In this document: piece by piece, positions 30,476 through 39,193 of the stretch
How the letters are laid out: each line of letters starts with the position of its first letter
How positions within the stretch are numbered: the stretch's first letter is position 1
Assembly (NCBI GenBank): GCA_020628095.1
Contig: JAHDFP010000003.1
Span: 1-64,000 of the forward strand
From: Saprospiraceae bacterium
GTDB lineage: Bacteria; Bacteroidota; Bacteroidia; Chitinophagales; Saprospiraceae
Length of the DNA: 64,000 nt
Direction of reading: 5' to 3'
Notes under the pieces: model-generated
The model's database searches: none
The model's input: the letters and a program-made list of their open reading frames with translations, nothing else
Told to the model about the DNA's origin: nothing
Translations under genes and position numbers: made by a program

Positions 30476-31348
30476 ATGAGTGTATTAGTTAATAAGGATT
30501 CTAAAATAATAGTACAAGGTATTACAGGTACAGAAGGCAGTTTTCATACTTCACAAATGATAGAGTATGGAACGCCTATCATAGGTGGTGTCACACCTGG
30601 CAAAGGTGGACAAGAGCATTTGGGCAAGCCTGTTTTTAATACAGTATCTGAGGCCGTCTCCAAGACAGGAGCAGACACCAGTATTATTTTTGTACCGCCG
30701 AGATTTGCAGGTGATGCAATAATGGAAGCGGCGAGTGCTGGAATAAAAGTTATTATATGTATAACGGAGGGCATTCCAGTGCAGGATATGGTCAAAGTCC
30801 GAGCTTATATAAATGATTACGATTGTAGACTCATAGGACCTAACTGTCCAGGTATCATTACACCGGATGAAGCCAAGGTGGGTATTATGCCAGGCTTTAT
30901 ACATCGCAAAGGAAAAATCGGAATCGTCTCCAGGTCAGGTACATTGACTTACGAGGCGGTCGATCAGGTTACCAAAGCAGGTATGGGTCAGTCGACTTGT
31001 ATAGGTATAGGTGGTGATCCCATTCCGGGTACGACAACTAAGGAAGCCGTAGAACTACTGATGAATGACCCTGATACTGAGGGTATTGTGATGATAGGAG
31101 AGATAGGTGGTAGCATGGAGGCTAATGCGGCATATTGGATTAAGGAAAACGGTACTAAGCCAGTTGTAGGATTTATAGCTGGACAGACAGCACCTAAAGG
31201 TCGCACCATGGGACATGCTGGAGCTATTGTCGGAGGTGAAGCCGATACGGCGGAGGCAAAGATGGAAATTATGAGAGCATGCGGTATCGCGGTCGTCGAA
31301 TCACCTGCAGAAATAGGGGAGACTATGGCCAAACTATTAAACAAATAA
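30476..31348 (+). CDS. sucD: Succinyl-CoA synthetase subunit alpha
   Basis: SucD binds CoA and carries the phosphohistidine in the TCA-cycle step from succinyl-CoA to succinate. The 290-residue protein has the CoA-binding [49 protein letters not shown], and the active-site His in [10 protein letters not shown] near residue 245. The beta subunit sucC is not adjacent. Confidence 0.98.
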   Translation: MSVLVNKDSKIIVQGITGTEGSFHTSQMIEYGTPIIGGVTPGKGGQEHLGKPVFNTVSEAVSKTGADTSIIFVPPRFAGDAIMEAASAGIKVIICITEGIPVQDMVKVRAYINDYDCRLIGPNCPGIITPDEAKVGIMPGFIHRKGKIGIVSRSGTLTYEAVDQVTKAGMGQSTCIGIGGDPIPGTTTKEAVELLMNDPDTEGIVMIGEIGGSMEANAAYWIKENGTKPVVGFIAGQTAPKGRTMGHAGAIVGGEADTAEAKMEIMRACGIAVVESPAEIGETMAKLLNK

Positions 31349-31400
31349 AGTATCAAGAATAATACTGATCCATAAGGATCAGGAAAACCGACTTTTTACA

Positions 31401-31430
31401 AAGCTCTCTTCGGAGGGCTTTTCTTTTTTA
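31401..31430 (+). terminator. Rho-independent terminator after sucD
   Basis: AAGCTCTC (31401-31408) pairs with GAGGGCTT (31413-31420), one wobble, TTCG-type loop, followed by a T-rich tract. Because the convergent DUF1080 gene ends at 31440, it may serve both strands. Confidence 0.85.
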
Positions 31431-31439
31431 GTATTAATT

Positions 31440-32288
31440 CTACTCCAGTTCTCTTAGCCAAATATTACGGAATCTAACTAAGTCACCATGATCCTGTAAT
31501 AATAACGGTAGCTTATCTGGATGTGGAAAATAATCAGCTTGACCTATGTAAAGTGTAGGTCCTTCTAACTCAAAATTGTTTTGTATCAGTATCCCATTAT
31601 GAAAAGCTGTCAAGTAAGCTGGACTGAGTAATTGTCCATCATCACTAAACTTGGGTGCTATAAATATGATATCGTAAGACTGCCATTCTCCTGGTGGACG
31701 TGAAGTATTGACTAAGGGAGGGTTTTGTTTATATATCGCACCAGCCTGACCGTTAGGATATGTCTTGTTATTATAGGAATTGAGTATCTGTAACTCATAG
31801 AGTCCCATGAGGAAGACACCGCTATTGCTATAGGCTTGACCTTCTTTATCCTTATCTACCGGAGATAACCATTCTAGATGCAACTGTATACTTCCGAATG
31901 ATTTTTTAGTCTGTATGTTGCCACCACCAGGTTTGACGACAAGTGCATCAGATACTATATTCCATTCTGCTTCCGTTCCTGGATGGTTTTCGTATACTGC
32001 ATTTTTGGTGATGGCTTCTGTCGTTGCCATATCTGCTCCTATACCATATTTTGGTTTTTGCCAAGCTGATAGATCATGACCATCAAATAGGATGATCGCA
32101 TCGGATGGTGCTAACGTATTGGTCATGGCTGGGGATACTTTACTCGGTGTACTATTCCAGTCTTCTGTAGCTTCCCAAGGCCTTGTTTCCTGCAACGCCT
32201 CCCAGTCTATTACGGGGATTTCATATTTCTGGGCGTAAGAGCATCCAGCTTGTAGAAGGAGAATTATAAGTGTTGTATAAATTTTCAT
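31440..32288 (-). CDS. DUF1080 (3-keto-disaccharide hydrolase family) secreted protein
   Basis: A 282-residue secreted protein. The N-terminal signal runs to about residue 20; Cys16 could be lipidated or the chain cleaved after SYA. The DUF1080 domain, a concanavalin-like beta sandwich, shows LFDGHDLSAWQKP, EWNIVSDALVVKPGGGNIQTKKSFG, SNSGVFLMGLYELQILNSYNNKTYPNGQAGAIY and the C-terminal LLLQDHGDLVRFRNIWLREL. Members are periplasmic or surface glycosidase-like proteins. The gene stands alone. Confidence 0.9.
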   Translation of the reverse strand: MKIYTTLIILLLQAGCSYAQKYEIPVIDWEALQETRPWEATEDWNSTPSKVSPAMTNTLAPSDAIILFDGHDLSAWQKPKYGIGADMATTEAITKNAVYENHPGTEAEWNIVSDALVVKPGGGNIQTKKSFGSIQLHLEWLSPVDKDKEGQAYSNSGVFLMGLYELQILNSYNNKTYPNGQAGAIYKQNPPLVNTSRPPGEWQSYDIIFIAPKFSDDGQLLSPAYLTAFHNGILIQNNFELEGPTLYIGQADYFPHPDKLPLLLQDHGDLVRFRNIWLRELE

Positions 32289-32388
32289 CTTGGAATAGTT
32301 TTTAGAAGAGATGTATTGTAATCTCGCGTGAGTCCTTAAGATAGTCTTGAATTTGTTTTTATAAAAATAGAATTATAAAAAAACCATC

Positions 32389-32802
32389 TTAGTCCCATTC
32401 CTTGCTTTTTCTGTATACCGTTCCTCTGAAAAGGGCGATTTCTTCTTCTTTTTCATTAGTCACTGCGATATAGTAAATGGCTAGCTTGTGACTCAGTTGT
32501 TTTTCTATGGCCTCAGCGTACAATATATCACCTGGGCGCACGCTTTGCGTATGTGAGATACTGGACTCTATAGATACGGCATGACGTCCTCTGGAATTGG
32601 ACGCGAAAGCAAAGGCGCTATCAGCAAAGGAATAAGTAACGCCGCCATGTAATATTTTGAATCCATTGGTCATTTCTTCTCGTACAGACATCGTAATACG
32701 ACAATAACCTTCTTTTACATCTATTATTTTTATCCCCATCCACTGACTAAAGAGGTCATGGTCATACATTTCTTGGACGATTTCGGCAGCAGATTTCGGC
32801 AT
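32389..32802 (-). CDS. PaaI-type acyl-CoA thioesterase
   Basis: A 137-residue hotdog-fold thioesterase. HGGVTYSFADSAFAFASNSRG contains the HGG and the downstream acidic residue of the PaaI active site; ISHTQSVRPGDILYAEA follows. PaaI releases stalled hydroxyphenylacetyl-CoA in phenylacetate degradation. Its stop region is 3 nt from the ribB start on the same strand, so the two are co-transcribed. Thiolase and enoyl-CoA hydratase genes elsewhere in the window could belong to the same pathway, but other paa genes are not seen. Confidence 0.88.
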   Translation of the reverse strand: MPKSAAEIVQEMYDHDLFSQWMGIKIIDVKEGYCRITMSVREEMTNGFKILHGGVTYSFADSAFAFASNSRGRHAVSIESSISHTQSVRPGDILYAEAIEKQLSHKLAIYYIAVTNEKEEEIALFRGTVYRKSKEWD

Positions 32803-32805
32803 CGA

Positions 32806-33933
32806 TTAGTAAGATATATTTTCTACTATTTCTAAGCCATAACCGATGAGTCCCACTCGTCTTCTGGGGTTGTTGGTCAGTAGTTTGATTTTGCTTACGC
32901 CTAACGCATTGAGTATCTGTGCACCTATGCCAAGGTCTCTTTGCTGGTTGGGTACGGCATTGCTATTCTGTGGTGTGTTGCTAGTGCTTCCTTTCTTTAG
33001 CTCTATCAATTTCTCTAATAATCGATCTTGGTCATTTTCGTTTCTTAAGAAAAGGAAGATGCCTTTTCCTTCTTTAGAGATAAGAGAAAATATATGCTGT
33101 AGTTTTTGTCCATATCCCTGTAAAAGTGATCCGATAAGATCATCCGTGGCTGATGCAGAATGTACTCTGGTCAAGACAGGTTCGTCGTTGTCCCAAGTGC
33201 CTTTCTTTATGGCTATATGGGTTAGGTCAGAATTGGTTTCTTGATAGGCTATCAGTTGAAATTCGCCATATTCGTTTTCGAAGTCCAGAGATAACTTTTC
33301 TTCCACAAGCCTTTCCGTTTCCATTCTGAAAGCGATAAGGTCTTTGATGGAAATTAGTTTTAAGTCCAGTTTCTTAGATAGCTTGTATAGCTCAGGTAGC
33401 CTGGCCATCGAGCCATCTTCATTCAAGATTTCTACCAGAGTGCCTGCGGGGTACAATCCAGCCAGCGAGGCGAGATCTACAGCCGCCTCTGTATGTCCAG
33501 TTCTTCGTAGCACTCCTCCATCTTCAGCGATCAGAGGAAAGATATGTCCTGGCCTGGCGAAATCTTCTGCTTTTGTTTTGCTGTCTATAATGGCCTGTAT
33601 ACCTGTCGATCTATCATACGCTGAGATACCCGTGGTGCAGCCTTGACCTATGAGATCTATAGATACTGTAAATGCGGTCTCATGCAAGGCCGTATTACTA
33701 TTGACCATTTTGGCAAGCTCTAGTTCTTGCGCTCTCTGTGCCGTAATTGGTGTGCAAATAAGTCCTCTTCCATGAGTTGCCATAAAGTTGATAATCTCAG
33801 GAGTGACCTTCTCCGCTGCACAGATGAAATCCCCCTCATTTTCTCGTTCTTCATCATCGACGACGATAATGACCTTGCCATCAGCGATGTCCTTAATGGC
33901 GTCCGGTATACTGTCAAATATGATCTCTTCCAC
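32806..33933 (-). CDS. ribB: DHBP synthase (RibB) with degenerate GTP cyclohydrolase II-like domain
   Basis: The N-terminal half (about 1-205) is 3,4-dihydroxy-2-butanone-4-phosphate synthase for riboflavin: [26 protein letters not shown] and [18 protein letters not shown] contain its catalytic Glu, Asp and His residues. The C-terminal half is built like RibA but lacks the three zinc Cys: the segment that should read HSECLTGD...CDCG reads [18 protein letters not shown]. The end ([36 protein letters not shown]) is conserved. So only the RibB activity is expected. 375 residues; first gene before the thioesterase. Confidence 0.9.
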   Translation of the reverse strand: MEEIIFDSIPDAIKDIADGKVIIVVDDEERENEGDFICAAEKVTPEIINFMATHGRGLICTPITAQRAQELELAKMVNSNTALHETAFTVSIDLIGQGCTTGISAYDRSTGIQAIIDSKTKAEDFARPGHIFPLIAEDGGVLRRTGHTEAAVDLASLAGLYPAGTLVEILNEDGSMARLPELYKLSKKLDLKLISIKDLIAFRMETERLVEEKLSLDFENEYGEFQLIAYQETNSDLTHIAIKKGTWDNDEPVLTRVHSASATDDLIGSLLQGYGQKLQHIFSLISKEGKGIFLFLRNENDQDRLLEKLIELKKGSTSNTPQNSNAVPNQQRDLGIGAQILNALGVSKIKLLTNNPRRRVGLIGYGLEIVENISY

Positions 33934-34091
33934 TCAGATAAGATTTATGTTGCCAAATTAACGGTTATATTATAATAAACTAATAACCTCCAATCCTAGT
34001 TTAAGTTGATCTCAATATTGGCTTAATTAGGGCTTGGAAACTTCTCAAAACCATATATTTATCAGTAATATTGAAATAAAAAGAGACTAAT

Positions 34092-34712
34092 ATGTTAAAA
34101 AGAGAATTAAGCCTTAGATCGATTCTGTTCTTCTCATTGATTTGCACAAGTATTTTGCTATTCCAAGCCTGTGGTGATGATGATGTAGTCGGGTGTACGG
34201 ACCCAGCCGCTGATAATTATGATGCAAATGCTAACGTCAGCGGAGACTGCAACTATACTGGATGTACAGACCCTAATGCAGAGAACTATAATGCTCAAGC
34301 CAATATAGAAGGAGACTGTGTCTATGCAAGAGATAAATTCTTAGGTAATTACCTTGGTAGCTTAACTTGTCCTGGTGGATTATCCTTTATAAGTGATGAC
34401 ACCTTAGAGTTTTCTATTGCAGAATTTATAGATCCTGATAGTACGCATCTTATCATATTATCATTGACAGTAGAAGGTAATACACTGGATCTAGCTGGTA
34501 GTGTGGATGGCGATGAGTTGTCTATTATGCACATGTTATCAGGCGTCCTCATCCCGACTCCTTTAGGTGATGTGGCGGCTGATATTACAGCGACGGGTCT
34601 AGCCATGATGACTAATGACAACACTAGTCTAGAAGGTACATTGGGTCTTTTGGCTGATGCCGGACTTCTAACATTAGAAGATAACTGTAGCATCATAGGC
34701 GTGAAGCAATAA
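34092..34712 (+). CDS. Lipoprotein with two GCTDPxAxNY repeats
   Basis: A 206-residue protein with a lipoprotein signal ending FQAC (lipidated Cys27). Two copies of the repeat GCTDP-A-NY-A-A-GDC-Y follow: residues 35-54 begin GCTDPAADNYDANANV, and 56-77 begin GCTDPNAENYNAQANI. Such Cys-containing repeats are widespread in marine Bacteroidota surface proteins. The remaining ~125 residues, with many Thr, Leu and Asp, form a globular domain of unknown function ending with another Cys. A terminator follows. Confidence 0.8.
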   Translation: MLKRELSLRSILFFSLICTSILLFQACGDDDVVGCTDPAADNYDANANVSGDCNYTGCTDPNAENYNAQANIEGDCVYARDKFLGNYLGSLTCPGGLSFISDDTLEFSIAEFIDPDSTHLIILSLTVEGNTLDLAGSVDGDELSIMHMLSGVLIPTPLGDVAADITATGLAMMTNDNTSLEGTLGLLADAGLLTLEDNCSIIGVKQ

Positions 34713-34738
34713 GAGCTAGTTAGAATAAAATAATACTG

Positions 34739-34769
34739 GCCTCTGCATTAATTTGTGGAGGCTTTTTTT
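34739..34769 (+). terminator. Rho-independent terminator
   Basis: GCCTCTGCA (34739-34747) pairs with TGTGGAGGC (34754-34762), nine pairs with two wobbles, then seven T. It ends the repeat lipoprotein transcript. Confidence 0.88.
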
Positions 34770-34963
34770 GTCAGGTCTTTTATTATTGAGTCGAGGTTGC
34801 TATCAAAAAAAATGGATGGGTAGACCAGGAGACAAATCTTGTTATCGGATGCCATAAATGTGGCTTACCCGAAAGGTTATACCCCCTTATTAAAAATATT
34901 GTATGAATTATTTCAAGGTAGAGTTATTAGAAGTACAGGTATAAGAGTTTACCCGGAAAGTAC

Positions 34964-35114
34964 TTTAGTTATCGGTCTAAAAAATTTGAATCGATAGTTA
35001 TGCAGTGTGCATATAAAGCTTTGGAGGCTGTAAAAAAGTATGGTTTGCTCAAAAGAAATCCGGTGGATTAAACATGGATTAATTCCATTAAAGATTGGAT
35101 AAAAGAAAATGATG
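34964..35114 (+). pseudogene. Decayed partial copy of the neighbouring orphan gene
   Basis: The DNA closely matches about 150 nt of the 3' part of the gene at 35130-35663 (its segment near 35450-35600). Reading frames show KFESIVMQCAYKALEAVKKY, LLKRN, then D-stop (an AAA codon became TAA), then INSIKDWIKEND. A one-base loss after GTCTAAAA puts the beginning out of frame. The match ends where the intact gene begins, so this is a tandem duplication remnant. The 34770-34963 stretch before it shows no convincing gene. Confidence 0.75.
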
Positions 35115-35129
35115 GATAGAATATGTAAA

Positions 35130-35663
35130 ATGAAAAACATGAGATTTGAAGTTCATTTAGCAATAGAGAATGCAGAAGAGTATGAAAGAAAAAATACGAG
35201 CAGTCTTTTCGTAATAAAATCTAATAATCATTGTCTAACAGAAAAGGAATTTTTAAGTCTGAATCTTTTTTTTGTCTTAATATATCTGCATGATGTTCCA
35301 AGGTTCTTAGTAGATTCAAAAAAAAGAATCGCATTTAACACAAGCGACCAGGCTTTCTATAAAGGTCCAAGTTATCCAGATGACGACGACGAAGATCCAA
35401 TTATTCTAACGGAGAATCAAGTGATCGTTGGTGGTACATCGGATGTTTTCCCTGTTATCAGTCTAAAAGAATTTGAATCGCTAGTTATGCAGTGCGCATA
35501 TAAAGCCTTGGAGGCCGTAAAAAAGTATGAACTGTTAAAAAGAAATCGCGTTGATAAAAAATGGATAAATTCCATTGAAGAATGGATAAAAGAAAATGAT
35601 AATTTTCGAATACAATGTTTGTGGAGACTTTTTTTGTTAAAGTTCAACTTAAGAATCTTCTAA
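35130..35663 (+). CDS. Orphan protein of unknown function
   Basis: About 177 residues, starting MKNMRFEVHLAIENAEEYER. An in-frame ATG at 35109 exists, but its first codons belong to the duplicated remnant upstream, so 35130 is preferred. It has an acidic DDDDEDP patch near the middle, then IVGGTSDVFPVISLKEFESLVMQCAYKALEAVKKYELL, an amphipathic helix pair. No family is recognised; immunity-type or other accessory proteins are possible. The last ~18 residues are unusually hydrophobic and basic and may be a changed end. A decayed copy lies directly upstream. Confidence 0.55.
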   Translation: MKNMRFEVHLAIENAEEYERKNTSSLFVIKSNNHCLTEKEFLSLNLFFVLIYLHDVPRFLVDSKKRIAFNTSDQAFYKGPSYPDDDDEDPIILTENQVIVGGTSDVFPVISLKEFESLVMQCAYKALEAVKKYELLKRNRVDKKWINSIEEWIKENDNFRIQCLWRLFLLKFNLRIF

Positions 35664-35799
35664 TTTGGGGTTGGTAATTCGAAATTAGATAATTTATAAC
35701 GAGATTCCTTTAAAGGTATTTAGGCAGCAATTTACATATCATCACAATCCCACATATAAATAATAAAAGAAAATCAAATGTAAATATCCTATATAGATA

Positions 35800-35807
35800 T
35801 TATATTT
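35800..35807 (+). promoter_or_regulatory. -7 box before tRNA-Arg
   Basis: TATATTTG matches TAnnTTTG, 19 nt before the tRNA 5' end. No good -33 element was found. Confidence 0.45.
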
Positions 35808-35826
35808 GCAGTCCTTTAAAAAAGGA

Positions 35827-35900
35827 GGCCCCGTAGCTCAGTTGGATAGAGCAACTGACTTCTAATCAGTAGGTCTCAGGTTCGAATCCTGACGGGGTCA
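35827..35900 (+). tRNA. tRNA-Arg(TCT)
   Basis: The 74-nt cloverleaf has acceptor arms GGCCCCG / CGGGGTC with discriminator A, D arm GCTC/GAGC, anticodon arm ACTGA-CTTCTAA-TCAGT with anticodon TCT (reads AGA/AGG), and T arm TCAGG-TTCGAAT-CCTGA. CCA is not encoded. It is a single gene, followed by a terminator. Confidence 0.96.
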
Positions 35901-35907
35901 CATAGAT

Positions 35908-35947
35908 AGCTCTTCGTAATTGATTTTGCGAGGAGCTTCTTTTTTTA
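35908..35947 (+). terminator. Terminator after tRNA-Arg
   Basis: AGCTCTTCG (35908-35916) pairs with CGAGGAGCT (35929-35937), one wobble, followed by a run of T. Confidence 0.88.
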
Positions 35948-36004
35948 GACAATCGCTATTCTCAGTAAGAGTTTTTAACTTTCCACCTTACAAAAAAGGT
36001 GATT

Positions 36005-36520
36005 ATGGAATATAATCTTCGGCCATGGAGAGATGATGATGTAGACTCGCTGGTTCGCTATGCCAATAATATTAAGATAGCCAGTCGTCTGACAGATAAA
36101 TTTCCCCATCCTTATCTTAGGTCGCATGGGGAGTCATTTATACAATTTGCACAGGATGAAAGCGATGGCAAAAAGATATTTGCTATCGATGTAGAAGGGT
36201 AAGCCGTGGGTGGTATAGGTCTGCATCCGCAGAGTGATATATTCCGTAAGAATGCAGAACTAGGCTATTGGTTAGGAGAGCCATATTGGGGCAAGGGAAT
36301 TATGACAAGAGCGATCAAGAAGATCACAACGTATGGATTCCATAACATGGAGATAGACAGGATATTCGCCAGACCTTTTGGCTCTAACTTAGGCTCGCAG
36401 AAATGCCTGGAGAAAGTGGGTTATGTTCTGGAGGGGTCTTTTAGCAAGACAATCTGGAAAAACGACCAATGGGAAGACGAACTGGTTTACGCCTATAGAA
36501 GGTCGCAGTATGAAAGTTAA
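36005..36520 (+). pseudogene. GNAT acetyltransferase split by an in-frame TAA
   Basis: Two same-frame pieces make one RimJ/RimL-type GNAT of about 172 codons. The first (MEYNLRPWRDDDVDSLVRYANN to FAIDVEG) ends in TAA at 36200-36202; the second continues AVGGIGLHPQSDIFRKNAELGYWLGEPYWGKGIMTRA with the acetyl-CoA loop and ends YRRSQYES. Only one codon, probably GAA in origin, is changed, and no frameshift is seen. It is either a recent pseudogene, a sequencing error, or less likely read through. Confidence 0.85.
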
Positions 36521-37184
36521 TCTAATAAAAGAATATCAGCATAAGTTCCATAATTACTTATCGCGCGGCGATACCTCTGAGCAAAGATACAAGTATGAGA
36601 ATCTCCAAAATTTCAGGCAAAGCTGGGATATAGAAGAGTTAGACTTCCATACTATGTATGATAATAGTTTCCGATCAAAAATATCCAATAGACTCTGGGG
36701 AGGGACACATAATTCTGGTCGAGAAATGATGCTTAGGTTTATTGAGCAGGATAAAGAATTTGTAAGGTCGATGTACCGAGATCTACTTGATGAGAATAAG
36801 ACGCTTAACCTGAGAGTGGATAGATTCAAATTTCATTGCGATGAGTTATTATCGATCATGCAGCGCAAAGACAAAAAGTTAGATCGACATTTTCATAGTA
36901 GCCCACAACTGCCATTTCTCTACCTCTGTTTTCATGATCCCTCTACTTACCCATTATATGATCTTCAAAGCTTTAATAAAGCACTAAAATTATTCGAAGC
37001 CCGATCAGAGATTCAACCCTTTGAAATAGAACGATATCAAAAACTTTCAAAATCAATATATACCATTATCTCCAAGGATGATTCGCTTATTTCTTTGCAT
37101 GGTGATGTGCTGAGAAAGGACTTTGGTATAGAATGGAACATGCTAGGAGTCCATGATTTTATCCAGTTTTGTTCTTCTTCATAA
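36510..37184 (+). CDS. Protein resembling the N-terminal region of McrB-like proteins
   Basis: The 224-residue protein starts at ATG 36510, overlapping the GNAT end by 11 nt. An alternative reading from 36423 lies inside the GNAT gene and is not used. The pattern YKYENLQNFRQSWDIEELDF, REMMLRFIEQDKEFVRSMYRDLLDENKTLNLRVDRFKFHCDEL, FLYLCFHDPSTYPLYDLQSFNKALKLF resembles, from memory, the domain ahead of the AAA+ motor in many McrB-type GTPases of this phylum. No AAA+ domain or McrC follows, so it is a stand-alone or remnant version. Family assignment is tentative. Confidence 0.55.
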   Translation: MKVNLIKEYQHKFHNYLSRGDTSEQRYKYENLQNFRQSWDIEELDFHTMYDNSFRSKISNRLWGGTHNSGREMMLRFIEQDKEFVRSMYRDLLDENKTLNLRVDRFKFHCDELLSIMQRKDKKLDRHFHSSPQLPFLYLCFHDPSTYPLYDLQSFNKALKLFEARSEIQPFEIERYQKLSKSIYTIISKDDSLISLHGDVLRKDFGIEWNMLGVHDFIQFCSSS

Positions 37185-37280
37185 GCGTGATCCAGCTAGG
37201 TTCGGAAAATTTAGATAGGGCCTGTAATTAAATTAGTAAAATTTATAATGTATAATTAACATAAAGTGTATATATTACAC

Positions 37281-37583
37281 ATGTTAATAATGAGTAATAT
37301 GTATTCTTTCGACAATTACCTTCCCATTGCCACTTTCAATGATTCCACGATTTTTTTTAAGGCTCTAGAAGTCTTTAGGTATGGATTTTTGATAGATAGT
37401 ATCGAGGAAGTAGGGGAGTATAGACAGTTGTACTCATATCATAACTACTACGTGGAGATTATCTACAAAGAGAACTACGAAGAAATCAAGGACATAATGG
37501 CTATGCCTATCAGTGTCGCTCTCAACAAATATGTAGATGAGGTCGAATTCGACATTGCATTTCGTGATCTAATCGCTGCCTAG
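37281..37583 (+). CDS. Hypothetical small protein
   Basis: About 100 residues from ATG 37281 (other in-frame ATGs at 37290 and 37299; GTG at 37266). The sequence FNDSTIFFKALEVFRYGFLIDSIEEVGEYRQLYSYHNYYVEIIYKENYEEIKDI is rich in Tyr, Phe, Ile and Glu. No family is recognised. The stop codon is directly adjacent to that of the convergent WYL gene. Confidence 0.5.
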   Translation: MLIMSNMYSFDNYLPIATFNDSTIFFKALEVFRYGFLIDSIEEVGEYRQLYSYHNYYVEIIYKENYEEIKDIMAMPISVALNKYVDEVEFDIAFRDLIAA

Positions 37584-38591
37584 TTAGTATATCATCTTCA
37601 TCTTTTCTATCCTTCTGGATATTTTCTGTCTCAGTGCTTTCGGGGTAAGTATCTCTATTGATTCACCATAAGATAATATCGTTGATTCCAGCTCATAGTT
37701 ACTGACAACCTTTATTGTGAAGGTAGAGGCATCTTTTTCTTCTTGGACTTCGATCTGACTGGGATGTAAGGGTTTAGTTCTGATATAGTTGGTGGTATTA
37801 CCGTAGACCTTAAAGGTGATTTTGATAGGTTTGTTCTTTTGGTCTTTGGTTATGCCGATTACATCGCTGAAATAGTTCTCTGGATCAAAGGTTTCGTTAG
37901 GGATATAGTCTTGTAGAGATGGTTTGAGCTCAGTTATTCTCTCAAGGCCGTAAGTTCTTAGCTGATCTTTACTATGCAGCCAAGCATAGAGGTACCACCT
38001 GTTTTCATATTCTTTGAGCATATATGGGCTTATAATGTAGTTAGTCGCTTTTTTGCCGAAACCCTTATAGGACATAGAGAGCGCTTTTTCTTCTTTGATG
38101 GCATTATATAATTCGTCCAGCCATATTTGTCCAGGTATGACATTAGGTTGTGCTAGGTGTACTATTTTCTTGGATTCTGTAGCGGACTCATAAGCGAGGA
38201 GTTCCAGTTTTTTGATCACATTTTCTATACCATTAAGATGTGCAAATCCCGTGAACTGGCGCAGTAAGGATATAGCTCCTCTTAACTCTGTACTGTCAGA
38301 TTTGTTAAGCGGTGCCTCTGTAATGGAGTAATCCCTTCTAGAATAATAGTAAGACTTTTCTTTGCGGTCATACTCTATTGGGGCGAAATAACCGAGAGCT
38401 TCGTCATGTCTCATATTGCTGAGATCACTTTTGATTGTTCTTTCTGACAAGGTAATATGGTGTCCTACCACCTTTTCTAGCTCTTTAGAGCAGGCTTCGG
38501 CGAGAGATTTCCAGTTCCACGCCATATCGACCTGCCTGAGACACTTGTCTATGACTCTATATCTGATGAGCGCATGTTTATTAGATGCCAT
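37584..38591 (-). CDS. WYL-domain (YafY-type) transcriptional regulator
   Basis: A 335-residue regulator. An N-terminal winged-helix region (RYRVIDKCLR, LSERTIKSDLSNMRHDEALGY) covers about residues 8-75. The WYL domain (about 160-240) contains ALSMSYKGFGKKATNYIISPYMLKEYENRWYLYAWLHSKDQLRTYGLERI with the W-Y-L core, and a WCX-type C-terminal extension follows. WYL domains bind nucleic acid or small ligands and often regulate defence or DNA-damage genes. No defence operon is attached; 128 nt separate it from the divergent gene. Confidence 0.88.
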   Translation of the reverse strand: MASNKHALIRYRVIDKCLRQVDMAWNWKSLAEACSKELEKVVGHHITLSERTIKSDLSNMRHDEALGYFAPIEYDRKEKSYYYSRRDYSITEAPLNKSDSTELRGAISLLRQFTGFAHLNGIENVIKKLELLAYESATESKKIVHLAQPNVIPGQIWLDELYNAIKEEKALSMSYKGFGKKATNYIISPYMLKEYENRWYLYAWLHSKDQLRTYGLERITELKPSLQDYIPNETFDPENYFSDVIGITKDQKNKPIKITFKVYGNTTNYIRTKPLHPSQIEVQEEKDASTFTIKVVSNYELESTILSYGESIEILTPKALRQKISRRIEKMKMIY

Positions 38592-38719
38592 ATCTCTTTT
38601 TTTCTTGTAAAAAGTACGAATTCTAAATCGTGCAAATACAGTGCACGGTAAGATAGATACTTGTATTGTATTTAATAAATATCAATTAGTTGTTTTCTAA
38701 AAAATAAAAATTCAAAGGC

Positions 38720-39031
38720 ATGAAAAACAATTGGAAAGTTCAGATCAATCATGAAGGAGACCTTCTTATAGCAGGAAGAAATAATAATGGGCAAGTACAA
38801 AATCTATTTGGTGCCCAAAGGTTTGAGTCGGGAGTATGCGTACACGCACATTATCTAAAGCCAGTCAGAAAATTATTGACCAGATTATTTCCAGATTCTT
38901 CTATCAGGAATATAGAAACTATGGAAGAAGTTATCAGAGACGAATTCTGTGTCAATAGATCCATTAGTATATTCAAAAGATACCTCGAGAAAGCCCAAAT
39001 ACCATATATAGCTTATAGTCATGTAGCATAG
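38720..39031 (+). CDS. Hypothetical protein
   Basis: A 103-residue protein starting MKNNWKVQINHEGDLLIAGRNNNG, with a predicted beta start and a helical C-terminal half (VRKLLTRLFPDSSIRNIETMEEVIRDEF). No family is recognised. It is divergent from the WYL gene, so it could be its target, and it ends with a strong hairpin terminator. Confidence 0.55.
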   Translation: MKNNWKVQINHEGDLLIAGRNNNGQVQNLFGAQRFESGVCVHAHYLKPVRKLLTRLFPDSSIRNIETMEEVIRDEFCVNRSISIFKRYLEKAQIPYIAYSHVA

Positions 39032-39069
39032 CCTTTTGTCTTTCTTCTTTAGTCTTTTATTTTAATCAG

Positions 39070-39131
39070 AGCAGGCTCATCTCGTATCATCTTACCTTCC
39101 ACTTAGTGATTATGAGAGAGCCTGCTTTTTT
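39070..39131 (+). terminator. Long hairpin terminator
   Basis: AGCAGGCTC (39070-39078) pairs perfectly with GAGCCTGCT (39118-39126); further pairing through TCTC/GAGA extends the stem, and a T run follows. Confidence 0.82.
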
Positions 39132-39181
39132 ATACATTACATATTTTTATAATATATAAAATACTTTATACAAGGTTGTTG

Positions 39182-39189
39182 TATCTTTG
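39182..39189 (+). promoter_or_regulatory. -7 box directly before the patatin gene
   Basis: TATCTTTG matches TAnnTTTG and lies 5 nt before the GTG start at 39194, so transcription would begin at or just before the start codon. Confidence 0.5.
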
Positions 39190-39193
39190 TAAT

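Noticed and set aside
35827-35900. Attachment site of an integrated element at tRNA-Arg
   Set aside because: No integrase gene and no second copy of the tRNA 3' end were seen nearby.
36423-36509. Longer start for the McrB-like gene
   Set aside because: It lies inside the GNAT coding region in another frame; ATG 36510 is the first start with the family-like sequence.
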